Positions 26,101-50,739 of a stretch of DNA of 64,000 nt are shown piece after piece. The position numbers were made by a program, and so were the translations under genes. Source of the DNA: Phorcus lineatus (taxonomy: Eukaryota; Mollusca; Gastropoda; Trochida; Trochidae); assembly GCA_921293015.1 (NCBI GenBank), contig OV121089.1:38488520-38552519 (forward strand). The letters run 5' to 3'. The stretch's first letter is position 1, and every line of letters begins with the position of its first letter. The notes beneath the pieces were generated by a model. It was not told the origin of the DNA. It worked only from the letters and a program-made list of their open reading frames with translations, and did no database searches.

Positions 26101-26328
26101 TGCTAAATAGAAAAACCTTAATAAGCTAAATAATTCCCATTCTATAATGATGAAAATACTACTAATACACAAATTCCCAGATTGTGATCATTCCCAGATT
26201 GTTCAGGTCGCACAATCTGCAGATTGTTTAAACAATCTAGGAATTCCTAGATTGTGAGCAAACAATCTGCAGATTGTTCGAACAATCTGCAGATTGTGAT
26301 ATACCCCAGATTGTTCGTAACATATACA

Positions 26329-28136
26329 CCCCCGCTTTAGCGGCAGGCGGGGGTATAAATATTAAATGCGGCAAAGAACGAGTCGACAAAGTTTTTAGAA
26401 TGTTTAGGTCACGTGAATATTACACCTGGAAAAAAGTATTGCAACATCTACTTTTTCAATGAAAGTTGTGATGAAAATATTGATATTCGATTGTTAAAAA
26501 TCCTATTATTTGTAAAGTGTTTATTTCATGCAACACCATGTCTTACGATATAGAGCCAACAAACTCTTCTCTATTTACCTAGTTCTTCATTTCATAATTA
26601 GTCTTCAACATAAACCTTGTAAAACAGACTACAGCGCTTAGCGAAATTGTATTTTTAACAGCGATGTTGATTAAGAATAATTACTGGGAAAAATCAAATA
26701 AAGAAATTAAGTAATTTTTTTTCTAAAAATGTATTTTGCAGAACTCATATCTTTCTGAGGGTAATACAGGCTACGTGCTAGAATACCATAAAGTAGCCAT
26801 AGGTTAAGAAGATAAATTAATTTTAAGTTATAACTCTTCAAAAACAACTTGATACCAAAACTGAGCGTTAATATTTTACGGAAAGTGTTCATATTAAGAA
26901 AGTTAACGAAGTCAGGAATAACATATATAGAAAGTGGGTAGAAAGGAAGAAGGCTGCACGGCAAGAAACGCTTTTTGAGGCTAAAAATGGTTATTATTCT
27001 GCATTTGGATGCCATTTTTCAAAAATATGAATCTGCTACAAAGTTGAAAATATGCCAAAGAAGAGCCAATCTCTCTGCTTCTCATCAGGTTATGAATAGT
27101 AAACGTTAAAGACGTACAGGGAACCACAAAAAGTCCCATTAATTTTACACAATTCTTAATTGTGAGCTTACAATTTCTATAGGTCACCAGGAAGATCCAT
27201 CCCACAGGCAATTCAGGCAATTTTTCATTGTTTGATTCTCATGTTTCACGCCTCCGACGTGATTGGCCTTTCACTAGGTGAAAAGTGAGACCTTTGACTG
27301 GTTCCAGAGCCGAGAAATAATGAAACAATTGATGTGTAAAGCGGCTTAGAAGGATAAGTTGTTGATAAACTATGGTTATTTATCATCCAGTTGCAAAAAC
27401 ATTAAAAACTCTTAAAATTCACAAATGACAAATTTATTACTCGGAACAAAGTTGAATTTGATAGACATTTTATGATTTAGAAGTACAATCATGACAATAA
27501 TATCATAAAGCATATCACAAGATAACATTACATTATACACCTGTGATTTGGTGAGAATATTAATTAAAGTGATCACTATATAAATAAAGTATGGTTACTC
27601 ATGTAAAGCGTTTGAATGGTTTGTTCATACCTTTGCATATTAAAGTTTAGAAATTATAACACTACCACTGACTTTGAAATAAAAATGAATCGCTTCATTC
27701 ATTCCATTTGTGTATGATAAAATCTTTTTATAACCTGAATTTTGCCTGAACGTATATCGTCTCAACAAACCTATCTGTAACATCTTGAAATAAATAAATA
27801 ACAATATTCAACACTATCTGCATTCCTGAGATTCCCATGAGGTAAGAACTATAAATGATGACAATACTATTCATGTCATTTAGGTTGGAAAAGGTACGTA
27901 TATAAGTTCTATGAATAATGGCTCCATTGCTTCACCTCATTCATCTGTTACTTGATTATTCGAGGATCGATGTCTAAACATGACGACCAATGCCATGAGT
28001 GAATCACGAATCGGAACGTATTTTATTTCATCACGACGAGCCAATTCAACATTCACGTTTAGTAAAGTTACTGATGGCCATGGCCAATGAAGTTCTATGG
28101 TGACATTCATAAAAGTTTATCAATCCATTGCATGAT
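26329..28136. other. intergenic region, no gene seen
   Basis: It begins with a small GC-rich hairpin (ACCCCCGC ... GGCGGGGGT, 26328-26354) that appears to belong to the repeat into which the foldback element inserted. The rest is AT-rich with no supported exon on either strand. Confidence 0.5.
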
Positions 28137-28142
28137 TTATTT
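28137..28142 (-). terminator. putative poly(A) signal of DUF3472-like gene B
   Basis: TTTATT on the + strand reads AATAAA on the coding strand, about 310 bp after the stop codon of gene B. Confidence 0.35.
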
Positions 28143-28448
28143 TTCGTTTTTTCGTTTTCTTCCCCATGTCCATTGATGCAAGTAACAGAAGTTTACTTGG
28201 ACAGAGTTTGAATTGGTGTTTGATCCCTTTCCTGTACATACTAGTCTAAGTAGCAATGATACCACTCGCAATGTCGACACAACACCTTGGGACTGTCATC
28301 GGTGTGAAATCTCTCTCAGCTTTAGGTACGTTTTCATTGGTTCAAATATGAGCGTTATATCCGTAGCTGTATCGACGGTACAGACGATAAATTAACAGTC
28401 CATATTTATCAGGTATACGTCCTCTTATCCTCTTTTTCTGTATGCAAT

Positions 28449-29492
28449 TTACATGAAGCAGAGGCAACAACCCGCAACAATCTCAGGTTCTTGATACACG
28501 ATCTGGATTTCCGCCTTCCTTCCAAGAATGTCTTCAAGAATGACCTTGACTTCTGATCCTTCTTCCAACTCCATTTGGTGAGATCGTTTAGCAAGGTCGA
28601 GGCCAGATGCAACCTCTTTTTCGTTGAGAAAAATCTGGAATGCGAATTGTGGCGTCGAAGATTCCGGAACTTTCCAGACGATACCATCTTTCGTCACTTC
28701 CTCGAAAGTGAAACTGATAGCCAGATTGGAAGGTTCAGTTTTCTCTGTTTCCGGTAAAGTGATATTCTTATCTGCAAGAATTTCCGGACTAGGTGTTGTA
28801 CCAAGACCAGTTTGCAGGTAGAAGCAGTCATCTTCACAACCTCCGTCGTAATTCTCGTTATATAGCTTCGTTCTGCCACTTTGGTTAACACTGAACCGGG
28901 CTTTAACAAAGTGGATCCAGGAATTATCCATTTTCCTCTTGTAGCCATTCTTCAAGAGAACTCTTCTTGATGTTTCCCCAGTACCAAGCCAATCTTCTAT
29001 GAAGGATTTTGTGTACGTCTTGAAGTGTATGTTCTTCAAAGGGAAGTCCATGGTGATGATGTGTTCCCATTTATCCTCTTCATGGAGTCGAACCCAGAAC
29101 CCGAAAAAGGTATGACTGTTGCAATCCCATCTCCTGAGCACCAGAGTGTACCATTGATCCGCTTTCCACTCCACCCCGAAGTTGAGCGTTTTGAGCCCCG
29201 ACCCATCCTTTTCAAACCCGGATATCTCGGTATCCGGATGCTTCTCTGGTATTCTTATTGGTTCCTTCTTCGACTTTGGGTTATTGAGAGAAAGGATGAA
29301 GTTAGTGCCCGTAGGACGTTTCTGAATTCCACAAAAGCCACCGCCATCTTGGCCAGTGTTCCATTGCATGCAGCAATAATACGTGAAGTCAGTGACGCCG
29401 TTGCTAGGCACCAACACGTCCTGCACGAGGATATCGCCATCCACGTAGTCGTCGAATATCAGGTTACATACCGGTGCTGCCTTTCCCCCCAT
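28449..29492 (-). CDS. DUF3472-like protein B (347 aa), function unknown
   Basis: An uninterrupted coding exon starting MGGKAAPVCN. It is collinear with protein A over its full length, sharing TYYC-x-x-QWN, GGG-[YF]-CGIQ, the RRWD and FGFWV strands, TMDFPL, FIEDW-[IL]-GTGE, RRVL, NGYKRK, LYN-[DE]-NYDGG, SSTPQF and LEDILGR. The first two-thirds fit DUF3472; residues about 255-335 form a likely fibronectin-III/Ig-type domain ending at LEDILGR. There is no signal peptide. The C-terminus is GCCLCFM; the Cys are not at the CaaX position, so S-acylation is the more likely modification if any. An acceptor (GATATTTCAG) precedes 29548, giving a 56-nt 5' UTR segment in this exon. Same strand as A and about 9 kb away, so an old tandem duplication later separated by repeats. 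Confidence 0.87.
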   Translation of the reverse strand: MGGKAAPVCNLIFDDYVDGDILVQDVLVPSNGVTDFTYYCCMQWNTGQDGGGFCGIQKRPTGTNFILSLNNPKSKKEPIRIPEKHPDTEISGFEKDGSGLKTLNFGVEWKADQWYTLVLRRWDCNSHTFFGFWVRLHEEDKWEHIITMDFPLKNIHFKTYTKSFIEDWLGTGETSRRVLLKNGYKRKMDNSWIHFVKARFSVNQSGRTKLYNENYDGGCEDDCFYLQTGLGTTPSPEILADKNITLPETEKTEPSNLAISFTFEEVTKDGIVWKVPESSTPQFAFQIFLNEKEVASGLDLAKRSHQMELEEGSEVKVILEDILGRKAEIQIVYQEPEIVAGCCLCFM

Positions 29493-30431
29493 GTTGTTAA
29501 AGGAACCGATGGAAAATGACGTTACTGATGATTCTGACGATCGTCGATCTGAAATATCAGAATGATTAAGTCAATTAACAGTTCTGAGAGATAACTTGCA
29601 CTGAGTAGAAAAAAAGACCCAGCACTTGAGTTAGTTCAAGTAAAGCCTTATTTAAACGTTTAACGTACAAATATACAAATGTAGTTGACGACCATTGGCA
29701 GAAACACCAAATAGGGCGTATCAGTACATATCCTTACCTCTATAGTACATTTTCGTCTGGTATGTGACCGGAATTTAAATAATAACATATTATGATTTAT
29801 ATAACTCGCTTTCGCTCGCTCAATAGCAGATCATTAACTAATACGATACAAAATAGTGTCTGGCTTTAAATAACTCAGTAACGGAATTTAAACACTAACG
29901 AATTGATCAAATTAAATTACAATGAATTACAAATGAAGTTTCGAGGCTTGACAACATATTAATTAGTATATATAGGATCGAGACAAAACGTTTGAATGGT
30001 ATAAAAAAAGAATTGCGGTACAATGTTCAGATATAGGTGCATCTGGTATCATAGTTACTCGTAACATCGGCATAAATTTATCGATACAGCACAAAGCACT
30101 TTCACGAATATTTGCCACAGAAAAGGACCCAAGCAAGATGGTAAAGCTTAAAATTTTTTATAGCTTTTGTAAGTATTAAGATAAGTATTTTATAAGGGCA
30201 CTACATTGTGTAATTTCCGATAAGACATACCAAATGCAGTAACTGTGTATTGGATATTATCTGTGAGAAATAGATTTACAACAAAAGAAAATCTGATATA
30301 ATAACAAACAATAAATAACAATAATGATTAAAAAACGGATAATCACATAACTTTACTCCCATGAATGAATGAAATAACTTCCTTCTTTTCTTTTACTTCT
30401 TAAAAAAATGACAAAGATGTCTAAATCTCAC

Positions 30432-30560
30432 CTGTGATACGATTCACCTGTTGTACTCTTAACGCTGCAAGCTCCAATGCACTGATCAGAAATGACACGT
30501 AGCGGTGTTGTTTTCATCTCGACAGATGGTATTGAACTGTCCCTTTATTTCAGATTGAAG
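30432..30560 (-). other. possible 5' UTR exon and promoter of gene B
   Basis: On the minus strand CACAG/GTGAGA gives a strong splice donor at 30431/30432. It could pair with the acceptor at 29549 to form an intron of about 0.88 kb wholly in the 5' UTR. The transcription start is not defined; an ATAAAGG-like TATA variant lies near 30541 on this strand. Splice motifs are seen; the link to gene B is inferred. Confidence 0.35.
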
Positions 30561-30599
30561 ACCTTGTCCACAATAACAAATACTCTTGGTGCAGTACTA

Positions 30600-33500
30600 A
30601 AATGCCAGCATGTTTAATACGAGGGCGTCATTGCAATGTACACACACGTGGTATTTCGTCATCGACGGTATTTTACATATATGATGTCGTACTTTGCTGC
30701 CTCCTTTACGTTAGCGTCAGCGCATTTGGTAATTCGTCATATCTATGAACGTAATTTTAATCATTTTCATTTAAAAACTGTTATTTTCTGAAGGAGCTGA
30801 AGCACATTTTTGAAATTTTCATTTCTTTAAATTTTCCCGAATAAACATCAGTTTATGCAAATATTATGTATTATCTCAAACATCTCATTAATCAGCCCAG
30901 TCATCCATAGTCGTAGACGAGTTTATCAATTATCAAGAAAAAACTACTTGTGGCCATTTTTGAGTGTACATAATCATTTATTTATTCCAATAGCTTAAAC
31001 AAACATCGTATGTTCATTTTAGATTGCTTCTTTTCATTGACAAATATTGTCTTGCAATTGGTACCATTTATTTTTGTTTTCATGTGATCACTATTTATTT
31101 TTTAAAAAGCGTGCAACTGCCCCTTAAAATTTCATCAATACATTTTAGTTTTATGGAATTTCGTCAAGTGAAGATGCGGCAACTTATTTGCATCATATGG
31201 CCGTTCTTTTCGGGATCCATAGCTTAAATACGATGCCCTATAGGGCTAAAACCCCACTTTTTTGGACGTGACGTCATGTCATTAACAAAGCCTTGTCATC
31301 AAGATGAACATGCAAAGTCAAGTTTAGGAGAGCGACGCAGGAAAGTATATCTCGGTCACTTTGGCAAAGTAAGCAAAAAAATGTCTTACCCGGACATCTT
31401 TAATAATATGTAGAATGACAGCTCATATATTTACGATATTGAATACGTGAATATAAAAAGGCCACGCATTTCATCAAATGTATATTTTTCATCCGGGATA
31501 CTTATAAAGGACAGTTTTGCACGAAATGATAAATATATTAAAATCGTAAACAAATAAGCGTACACAAAAACAAATTGAAACAAATCAATTGACTGCTCCG
31601 ACGTAAAACATCAACACCGACATAATTTTCTATGTAGATATTTCTTTTTCAATATTTATTTCTGAACAGGAGTCGCCTTTTCCAGGCACAATACACTATT
31701 TGAGTCGATGACTTAACTATTTATCGACGAAGGGGAGGTGTGTCTTGATCAAAGCCATTTGATCGGGAAGCTGAACACAAAGGGTAAACAGCTATTACAA
31801 CATTACCTTTAGACAGATAGTTTCAAAATAAAATTCACAATATTTATTTTTTTAATTTGTAATTCTCTGACATGTACTTCCATTACCGTTTATTTAAAAT
31901 TCAAAGCTTTGAAGTAACACGCATGATTTATTGGGACACATAATGCAAAAAAAATGATTTTAAGAAAAATAAGTAATAATATAAAATAGAAAACTTTGTA
32001 CAAAACTTACTTAACCTGCCTAATACTACCTAACTAATAATTTATTGACAGATGTTTTATAATATTTACATTCTATCAATATTGTCTATCCACGTATATC
32101 AAGATTAAAACTTTATTATATTAGGAGTCCTTGGTGTCAAGTAATTTATTTTATTTTTCAAAAAATATTCTCATTTTTCTAATCAAGTTCATAATTACAC
32201 ATTTTAATTTATCTAATAATTTCAAAATAGGTATCTAAGCCCATAAAACACACACATGGGAACCATATCAAATTTCTTCTTTCAAAGTTTCAAGTAATAC
32301 ATAATGCACCGCCACGGGAAGGTGGGTATTTTCAAATTAAATCAAATCTATAATATGAAAAAATGTCCTCGCTGTAGTCTCTTAGTTGGTTCGATATATG
32401 ATTATTATCTTTCATTTCCATTAGAAGCCCATTCAGATCATATGTACAGTAATTATTCATGATTCAAATGATTGTATTCTTTTTCCAACAAATTCTTGTT
32501 TCAAGCATTAGGAAAATATTAATAGGCCACAAACAATATATCGGTAAAATATACCATATATGTAGAATGAATTCTATATAAATCGTATATTTTACTTATA
32601 TAATTACAGGCGCTTGTGTAATAGGCCTATTACGATACAGTCTATAACTGAATATCTATAGGATTTTCTCATTATACAATCGGATTGCTTAACGTTAGTC
32701 TTGATGTTCAATGAACTGTAACGACAATGTATCGTTATATATAAGTGTATCTTGTGTAAAACATATAAGTCATCTGTGCCAGTATCATATAAAGTTAACA
32801 ATTATAAAAGATGACTGTAAATCAACATTTACCATAGACTACGCTTTGAATTCAATGTAGGCCTAAACGTGTTGAGAAGCGCAGTAAAATATTTCAATCG
32901 CGCAAGCGAATATGCATATTTACTCTTGATTAATCTTCAAATTTTTCACCCATGAATCAGTAAACGGTCGTTTCAAATTTAAGCATATTATTGGAGCATT
33001 AAAAATCATAATTTTACATACAATTGCTGAGTTGATTTCCTATGTTTTTTTCCCAGATTAACACGACGTGTTGTTGACTGATACGTCACATAAGCCATTA
33101 AAGGGAAGTAACTGCGAATAAGATACAGCTGTTGCGTACCACGTTTAGATTTCCCCTACGTAGTCTCATGTTCGACAAAGTAGTATATATGCGCTTTTTA
33201 CCCAATAAACGATAAATCATTAGAATGATCTTCCTTTGGCTGTCTTGTTTTTGTTGCATTTAAAATTAAATATGATTAAAAGTGCGTTGAACAAGTTTGC
33301 TGAAATCGCGCCTATAAAAAATATAACTTGTTATACTATTTCTATTCTTTTCTGTGTTAAATGTTTAATGTAAATATTAGAATGTTAAAAACTTTAGACG
33401 ATAAAGACTTTGGCAATGATGCAACCACTCATATGACACAATATTTACAAGAAAGATTTACAAGTTCGACATCACATTTGTGGCTGTAGTAAACACGTCA

Positions 33501-35360
33501 TTGCTAATCGACTTTGTTAAAATCACTTTACAAAATAATGCTCCTACGGTTTCTACTACATTAAATTTGTTGACAAATGGTACTTTAAAGGTTATTTTGT
33601 TTCAAACTGAAAACAAAATTACATGAAAAGTTTCTACTATGTTTACATAATTTACAGAGGTTTTAAGGTTATACAATAACGTAGTTTCAGTATTTGACAA
33701 CGAATTTTCGAAAATTATGAGAGTTAATTTCTACTATGTTTTAAATGTTTGATAAAATGTTGCTGCAAACCATTACAGTGTCAACCATTTAACAAATGTA
33801 ACTGTATTCGATTTCTCTAAAGTCAAAAATTCTTAATATACTATAGATAGTCACTGTATTCAACTTCTCTAGTGTGACAATTCAACAGTCATTGTATTCA
33901 ATTTCTTTTATGTCAACAATTTAACAGTCACTGTATGCAAATCATCTGACATATATAGCGTGCCTATATCAGTGTGACAATATTTAATTCTACATTTTAT
34001 ACAGAGAAAATGGTGTTCAGTTGGGCAACATGGATAGTTCAATCTTATTCAAATGAAGCAGTATGTTTAAACGAGGGTCACATTTTCGTTAAGCTTTTTT
34101 TTACTACCGTAAATGATCAGTTAGAAGGTGTTCACACTACAATGATCGCGAGCAGCTTTCACTTTTCTCTTCTACGACTATGGATAAGCAGGTTGAATAA
34201 TGATACGTTTAATCCTCTAAAGATGATGCATAAAAATTTTGATATATATACATGTATAATTATCAGGAAAACTTTGAAGGAAAAACATCCAAAAAACGTG
34301 CCACTGCCTCTTTAAACCAGACAATCGTATTTGAAAGCCATGTAGCCTTGTATATCCGCTTAGAGTATGTTTCATGGAACTTAATGTGGCTGAAATAGTG
34401 CCAAAATATCATATGAACTGATTAAGCTCAAGTGCCCTATATAAAGTCGCATCTCTATATCTTCAGTGCAAAAATTATAGCATTTATTTTCGATTGCAAA
34501 TTTAAAAACAGCCCTATAAATGTCAAAATTTGCGTCCTATTACATGTATATTAGTAAAATGAGCTACTAAACAGTACCATCGTATATATCTCATTGTGTC
34601 TGTTATGAATAAGTTTCCAAAATTACGTTCGAGTCATTGGCGTGCGCCATTGTCCGGTTTTGGATAATAAATCTCGACTTTTTCAACATGAATTCGTTTC
34701 ATTCACAATATTCATAAAAAAAACAATACTCTTTTTTTCTCTCAATATACATATATAGAACGTCATTCTAGTGCATTTTTTCGAATTTTTTCGTTTGTAT
34801 TGAACGAGTAGATGTCACAAAGAGCAAAGAAACAACGAGTTCGCAGAACGAATTGTTTCTTTGCTCTTTGTGACATCTACGAGTTCAATACAAACGAAAA
34901 AATGCACTAGAATGACGTTCTATATTTATTACATACCCTTTTTTCGTTTAATTTACTTCAAATAAAGCCTCTCTTGCTGAGAAAGTAGTTCCGTGAGAAG
35001 TGCAATACGGAGTGCAATACGGATTGAGGAGTGCAATACGGAATTCGTTGTATTTCATTACGTATTACTATCGTAAGATTACATGGGTATGTAATAAATA
35101 GCAGGGATGTAGCCAAGCCGTGATGGAGATCATAAGCACCGGCCATGGTGCTATTTCGTCTCCAGAAATAAAGAAAAAAGAAGAAGAAAGACAGTGCCCC
35201 TTCAATTGTTTTATTTTTCCACAATAAAGGTTATATAGCATCTGCTGTTGAGTACAAAATTAAAATAAAATAAAATATATATCCCACACAATAGGCAACA
35301 GAAATTATAAAGAATTGTAACAACTATCAATATGATAGAGTACTAAGAATTCAATTGGTA
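30600..35360. other. intergenic region, no gene seen
   Basis: No exon is supported. It contains degenerate 47-50-bp tandem units at about 33780-33945 (recurring CACTGTATTCAA...TTTCT), a relative of the TTAA-flanked element near 34505-34670, and a hairpin element at 34753-34925. Otherwise it is AT-rich. Confidence 0.45.
34753..34925. mobile_element. 173-bp hairpin element, TA-flanked MITE-like
   Basis: The arms are near-perfect inverted repeats from ATATAGAACGTCATTCTAG to its complement, including a long match through CACAAAGAGCAAAGAAACAA. A loop of only about 17 bp lies in the middle. The left arm carries an extra 10-bp duplication of AATTTTTTCG. The ends abut TATA, compatible with TA target sites of mariner-type elements. 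There is no coding capacity. Confidence 0.75.
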
Positions 35361-35365
35361 CGTTT

Positions 35366-35634
35366 CAGTGGCGGATCAAGGAATTTATGAAAAGGCATAT
35401 TGAAAAATTGGGGGGGGGGGGAGTTCATTCTGGGGGTTCCCTGTTTTCCCGGTCAACTTTCAATAACAATTTCCTGAAGGGATTCGACACTCGGTACGAT
35501 TCAATGGCGAATCCACGAATTCTGAAAGGGGGTTCAGCTATTGAAAAGTTTGGGTTGGGAGCGTTCATCCAGAGGTGACCACTTTTTACCTTTCGACTCT
35601 TAATGACAATTTTTAAAGGGGGTATCCGCCACTG
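35366..35634. mobile_element. hAT-type MITE dimer (CAGTGGCGGATC family)
   Basis: The left end is CAGTGGCGGATCAAGGAATT and the right end GGTATCCGCCACTG. A second internal start (CAATGGCGAATCCACGAATT, 35502) follows an internal right-end relic (GATTCGACACTC), so two copies lie head to tail. GGTACGTTT, GGTACGATT and GGTACCTTT stand at the left, middle and right junctions, as expected if each copy carries the same target duplication. CAGNG ends with 8-bp duplications are typical of hAT transposons. Confidence 0.7.
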
Positions 35635-35639
35635 GGTAC

Positions 35640-38376
35640 CTTTCAAGTGACACAAATCATGTTTTTGTTTCATATCATCAGTGTTATTTTATCAATCACT
35701 TCTATCTGTTCCTGAACACTTCAATGACAATCCAATCACTCCATTGGCTGAATTGAAAATAAAGTTGTGTTCTGTTGTAAAATCAACCTCAAAACCTCAA
35801 TTGAAATTCAGATTAGGCCACCATACTTTTGTGAACTGAACTTGAGTAGAAAAAGATACAAATATGGGCTATCAGAGGTACATAGGACATATAAGGAGTA
35901 TGACTGTCAGTGGGATATAGAACATTAGGTTCTCTAAATGTATCATCCTTTACTTGAATATCAATGAAAAAACAAGAAAATGTCATATATTTTGGCATTG
36001 GATACATATTCAAGTTAAGTGAAATGATTTCAATTCAGCTGCACTTTTGGTATTTTGGCATGTATTCGAGCAAAGTTTTATAAGAATTATGAATGAAACA
36101 TACTCACTTCATTTAACATTATCCTTGAAAATGAAATTTAGTATAAATGATTAAAACTTTTTACTCTTAAGAACAATATTAAACAACTCTAAATAAGCAT
36201 GAAAATTGTGTTAGAATTCAGTAAGCCAAAGTTTATGCTTGAGAAAGCTTGAGGAAAGTTCAATGTGTCAAGATTTTAAAACATTATTATAAGATATTGA
36301 TTTGAAAAAAATAAATAGAAATTGATTTTACATTTGCATCAATTTGAGTGTTTCAACTTTAAGTTAGGGAAACCTCAATCTAAAGGATCACAATTAAGGT
36401 TTGTAAGAAAAAAATACATAAAGCCAAGAATTATCTATTAAGGCAGTCTTTGAGAATTTTACTTTGTTTTCTGGTATTTTTGATGAAATATGAGGAGTTT
36501 AGTTATGAAAACTCATAAAATGTATATATATACATTAGAAGAATTAATAAATTTTTCATGGCAAAAAGAAAAGTGATATCTTGATTAAATAATGCCAACA
36601 CTGAATATACATACAACATTCCAATGATATATATATATATATATTGATACTGACTAAACACTTAGAATTTAAAACAAAACAAATAGTGTAAAAATCTTTC
36701 AAACCAATAACAAAAGGTACCGGATTATTTATAAATTGAAGATCACCATACAAAACATTGGCAATAAATCTGGCATTAACAACTTTGATACAGTGCACAA
36801 GCAACAAAACACATAATCTCACAAATCAACAGAGTTCTGCCTTGCTTCCTCACAACTATACTGTCACACAGGGTCTGGTAATATTGCAGGTAAACCCTTA
36901 CACTGAAATTAACTAACCATCAATATTAAAGATTAGTTAAACTAGCTGATGTATATGTCATGAGCTCCATTAGGGATTTGCTAGCTGTGGGGGGGAGGGG
37001 AATAATGTTCACGTCACTCACAAAGTCATTAGTGCCTGTTGTGCTCAATATCAGTGACTATTTAACTACTTGTAGCATGCAATAATTAAAAAAAAAAAAT
37101 TCCCTAAAATTAGTGGGGGGGGGGGGGGGCGGGCCTGGAATAGGTCAGGATTTTTCTAGGAGAAATAACGACAAAAGTAGGAAAAATGAAACCAAAGAAA
37201 GAAACATGTCTGTGATTGGTTAAAAAACAACTTCCTCCCCTCATTCCATCCTCCCCTCATTCCATTGGTCGGTCATAGTTTATCAAAGGTGAGCTGAACG
37301 TGACCTAAATCTGTATTTCCCTAGATGTAATGGCGGACCTCTGTCTTGACAGCTAGCTTTAACTAGGTTGTGAATAATATTGCTTCAAATGTCAATTTTG
37401 TACTTAACTGACCCAGCAAGACATAACTTGTGCCAGTTTCATTCACTGGTAAAAATAAAACTTGCTGCATTTTGTGACCATATTTCAGCGAGCTGTTCCT
37501 TTCCTTGATAGTCTAATCATAAATTTCATCACAAAACTACACCTTGAGACTAAAACCTCCAATTTGCAGTCAGTAATTTGCAGATTTTGCTTTCTACAGA
37601 CATGGCCCCTATGGGGCAGGGGAGGTAACTGGAGACTGAAATCGATAAGGACACTAATATCAAATCACATATGACAAACTTGAGCAAGGCTAAATTAGCC
37701 ATTGATTGAAACTGGTTACGATCTCCTGGGTTAATTGTGCATTTTCAACAAACTTTTGAGTAACAAATCTGTAGCAAACTTTTAATTTGGGACAAATTAT
37801 AAGTGATAAAAGAGGCATTCAAACAAAATAGTCAGACCTTAACAACAATAAAAACGATCACATTTTCATTTGCTACCTGCTTAAATAGATTGACGGCAAC
37901 GAAACTAACATGTAACTGAGTCTGAATATTTTCTGTTCATCTACACATTCAAGATGTATGTAGGTTGGTCTCCTTCTTTCTTTTCATATCAGCCTTGAGT
38001 CATGTGAAAGTAAAACTATAAGAAATATATAAATTCAAAGTAAAGTTAATATTCACAGGATTACAATCTACTTTTATCATCACTAACATTATCACTTATA
38101 CAAGCTACTACTATACTTCCAAATATTTGATTTCATTTGAGTAAAACAGTATATCATATCAAAATTATTAAAATTCTTTGTAACCTTGAAACACTGTCAA
38201 GTACTGGATTTGTTATAAACATGGAAAGGACAACACATAGAGTAAAAAAAGTACAAAGATAAAAACGTTGTTAATTTGGATAACATGAAAAATGGGGAAA
38301 TGATAAAATGTAAATGTGTGGGTAGGGATACAGAAATGTATCTGTCATCGCTGGTACAAGATGTAACAGGGTACCA
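35640..38376. other. region downstream of the spermidine synthase gene, no gene seen
   Basis: It probably includes the 3' UTR of the spermidine synthase transcript at its right side; no AATAAA on the minus strand was found close to the stop. An (AT)n run is at 36627-36644. A repeat with a 15-G tract preceded by CCCTAAAATTAGTGG is at 37101-37140 and recurs at 63507-63553. No exon is supported. Confidence 0.45.
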
Positions 38377-50738
<12,362 letters not shown>

Positions 50739-50739
50739 G

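Larger units (their letters stand above)
21505..26328. mobile_element. foldback-type element: inverted 63-bp repeat arrays with palindromic termini
   Basis: A 4.8-kb symmetric structure. The left terminus (21505-21675) and right terminus (26160-26328) are imperfect inverted copies, both starting TGTATATGTT at the outer edge. Both are packed with the 16-bp palindrome ACAATCTGCAGATTGT and the variant ACAATCTAGGAAT. Inside, a left array (about 21765-23055) and a right array (about 24676-26100) consist of a 63-bp unit in opposite orientations, with a 1.6-kb spacer between. Long inverted termini built of short tandem repeats define foldback elements, as in Drosophila FB and sea-urchin TU. No transposase is seen. 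Exact ends are uncertain: an ATAT direct repeat may be the target duplication. It sits inside an older dispersed repeat. Confidence 0.75.
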
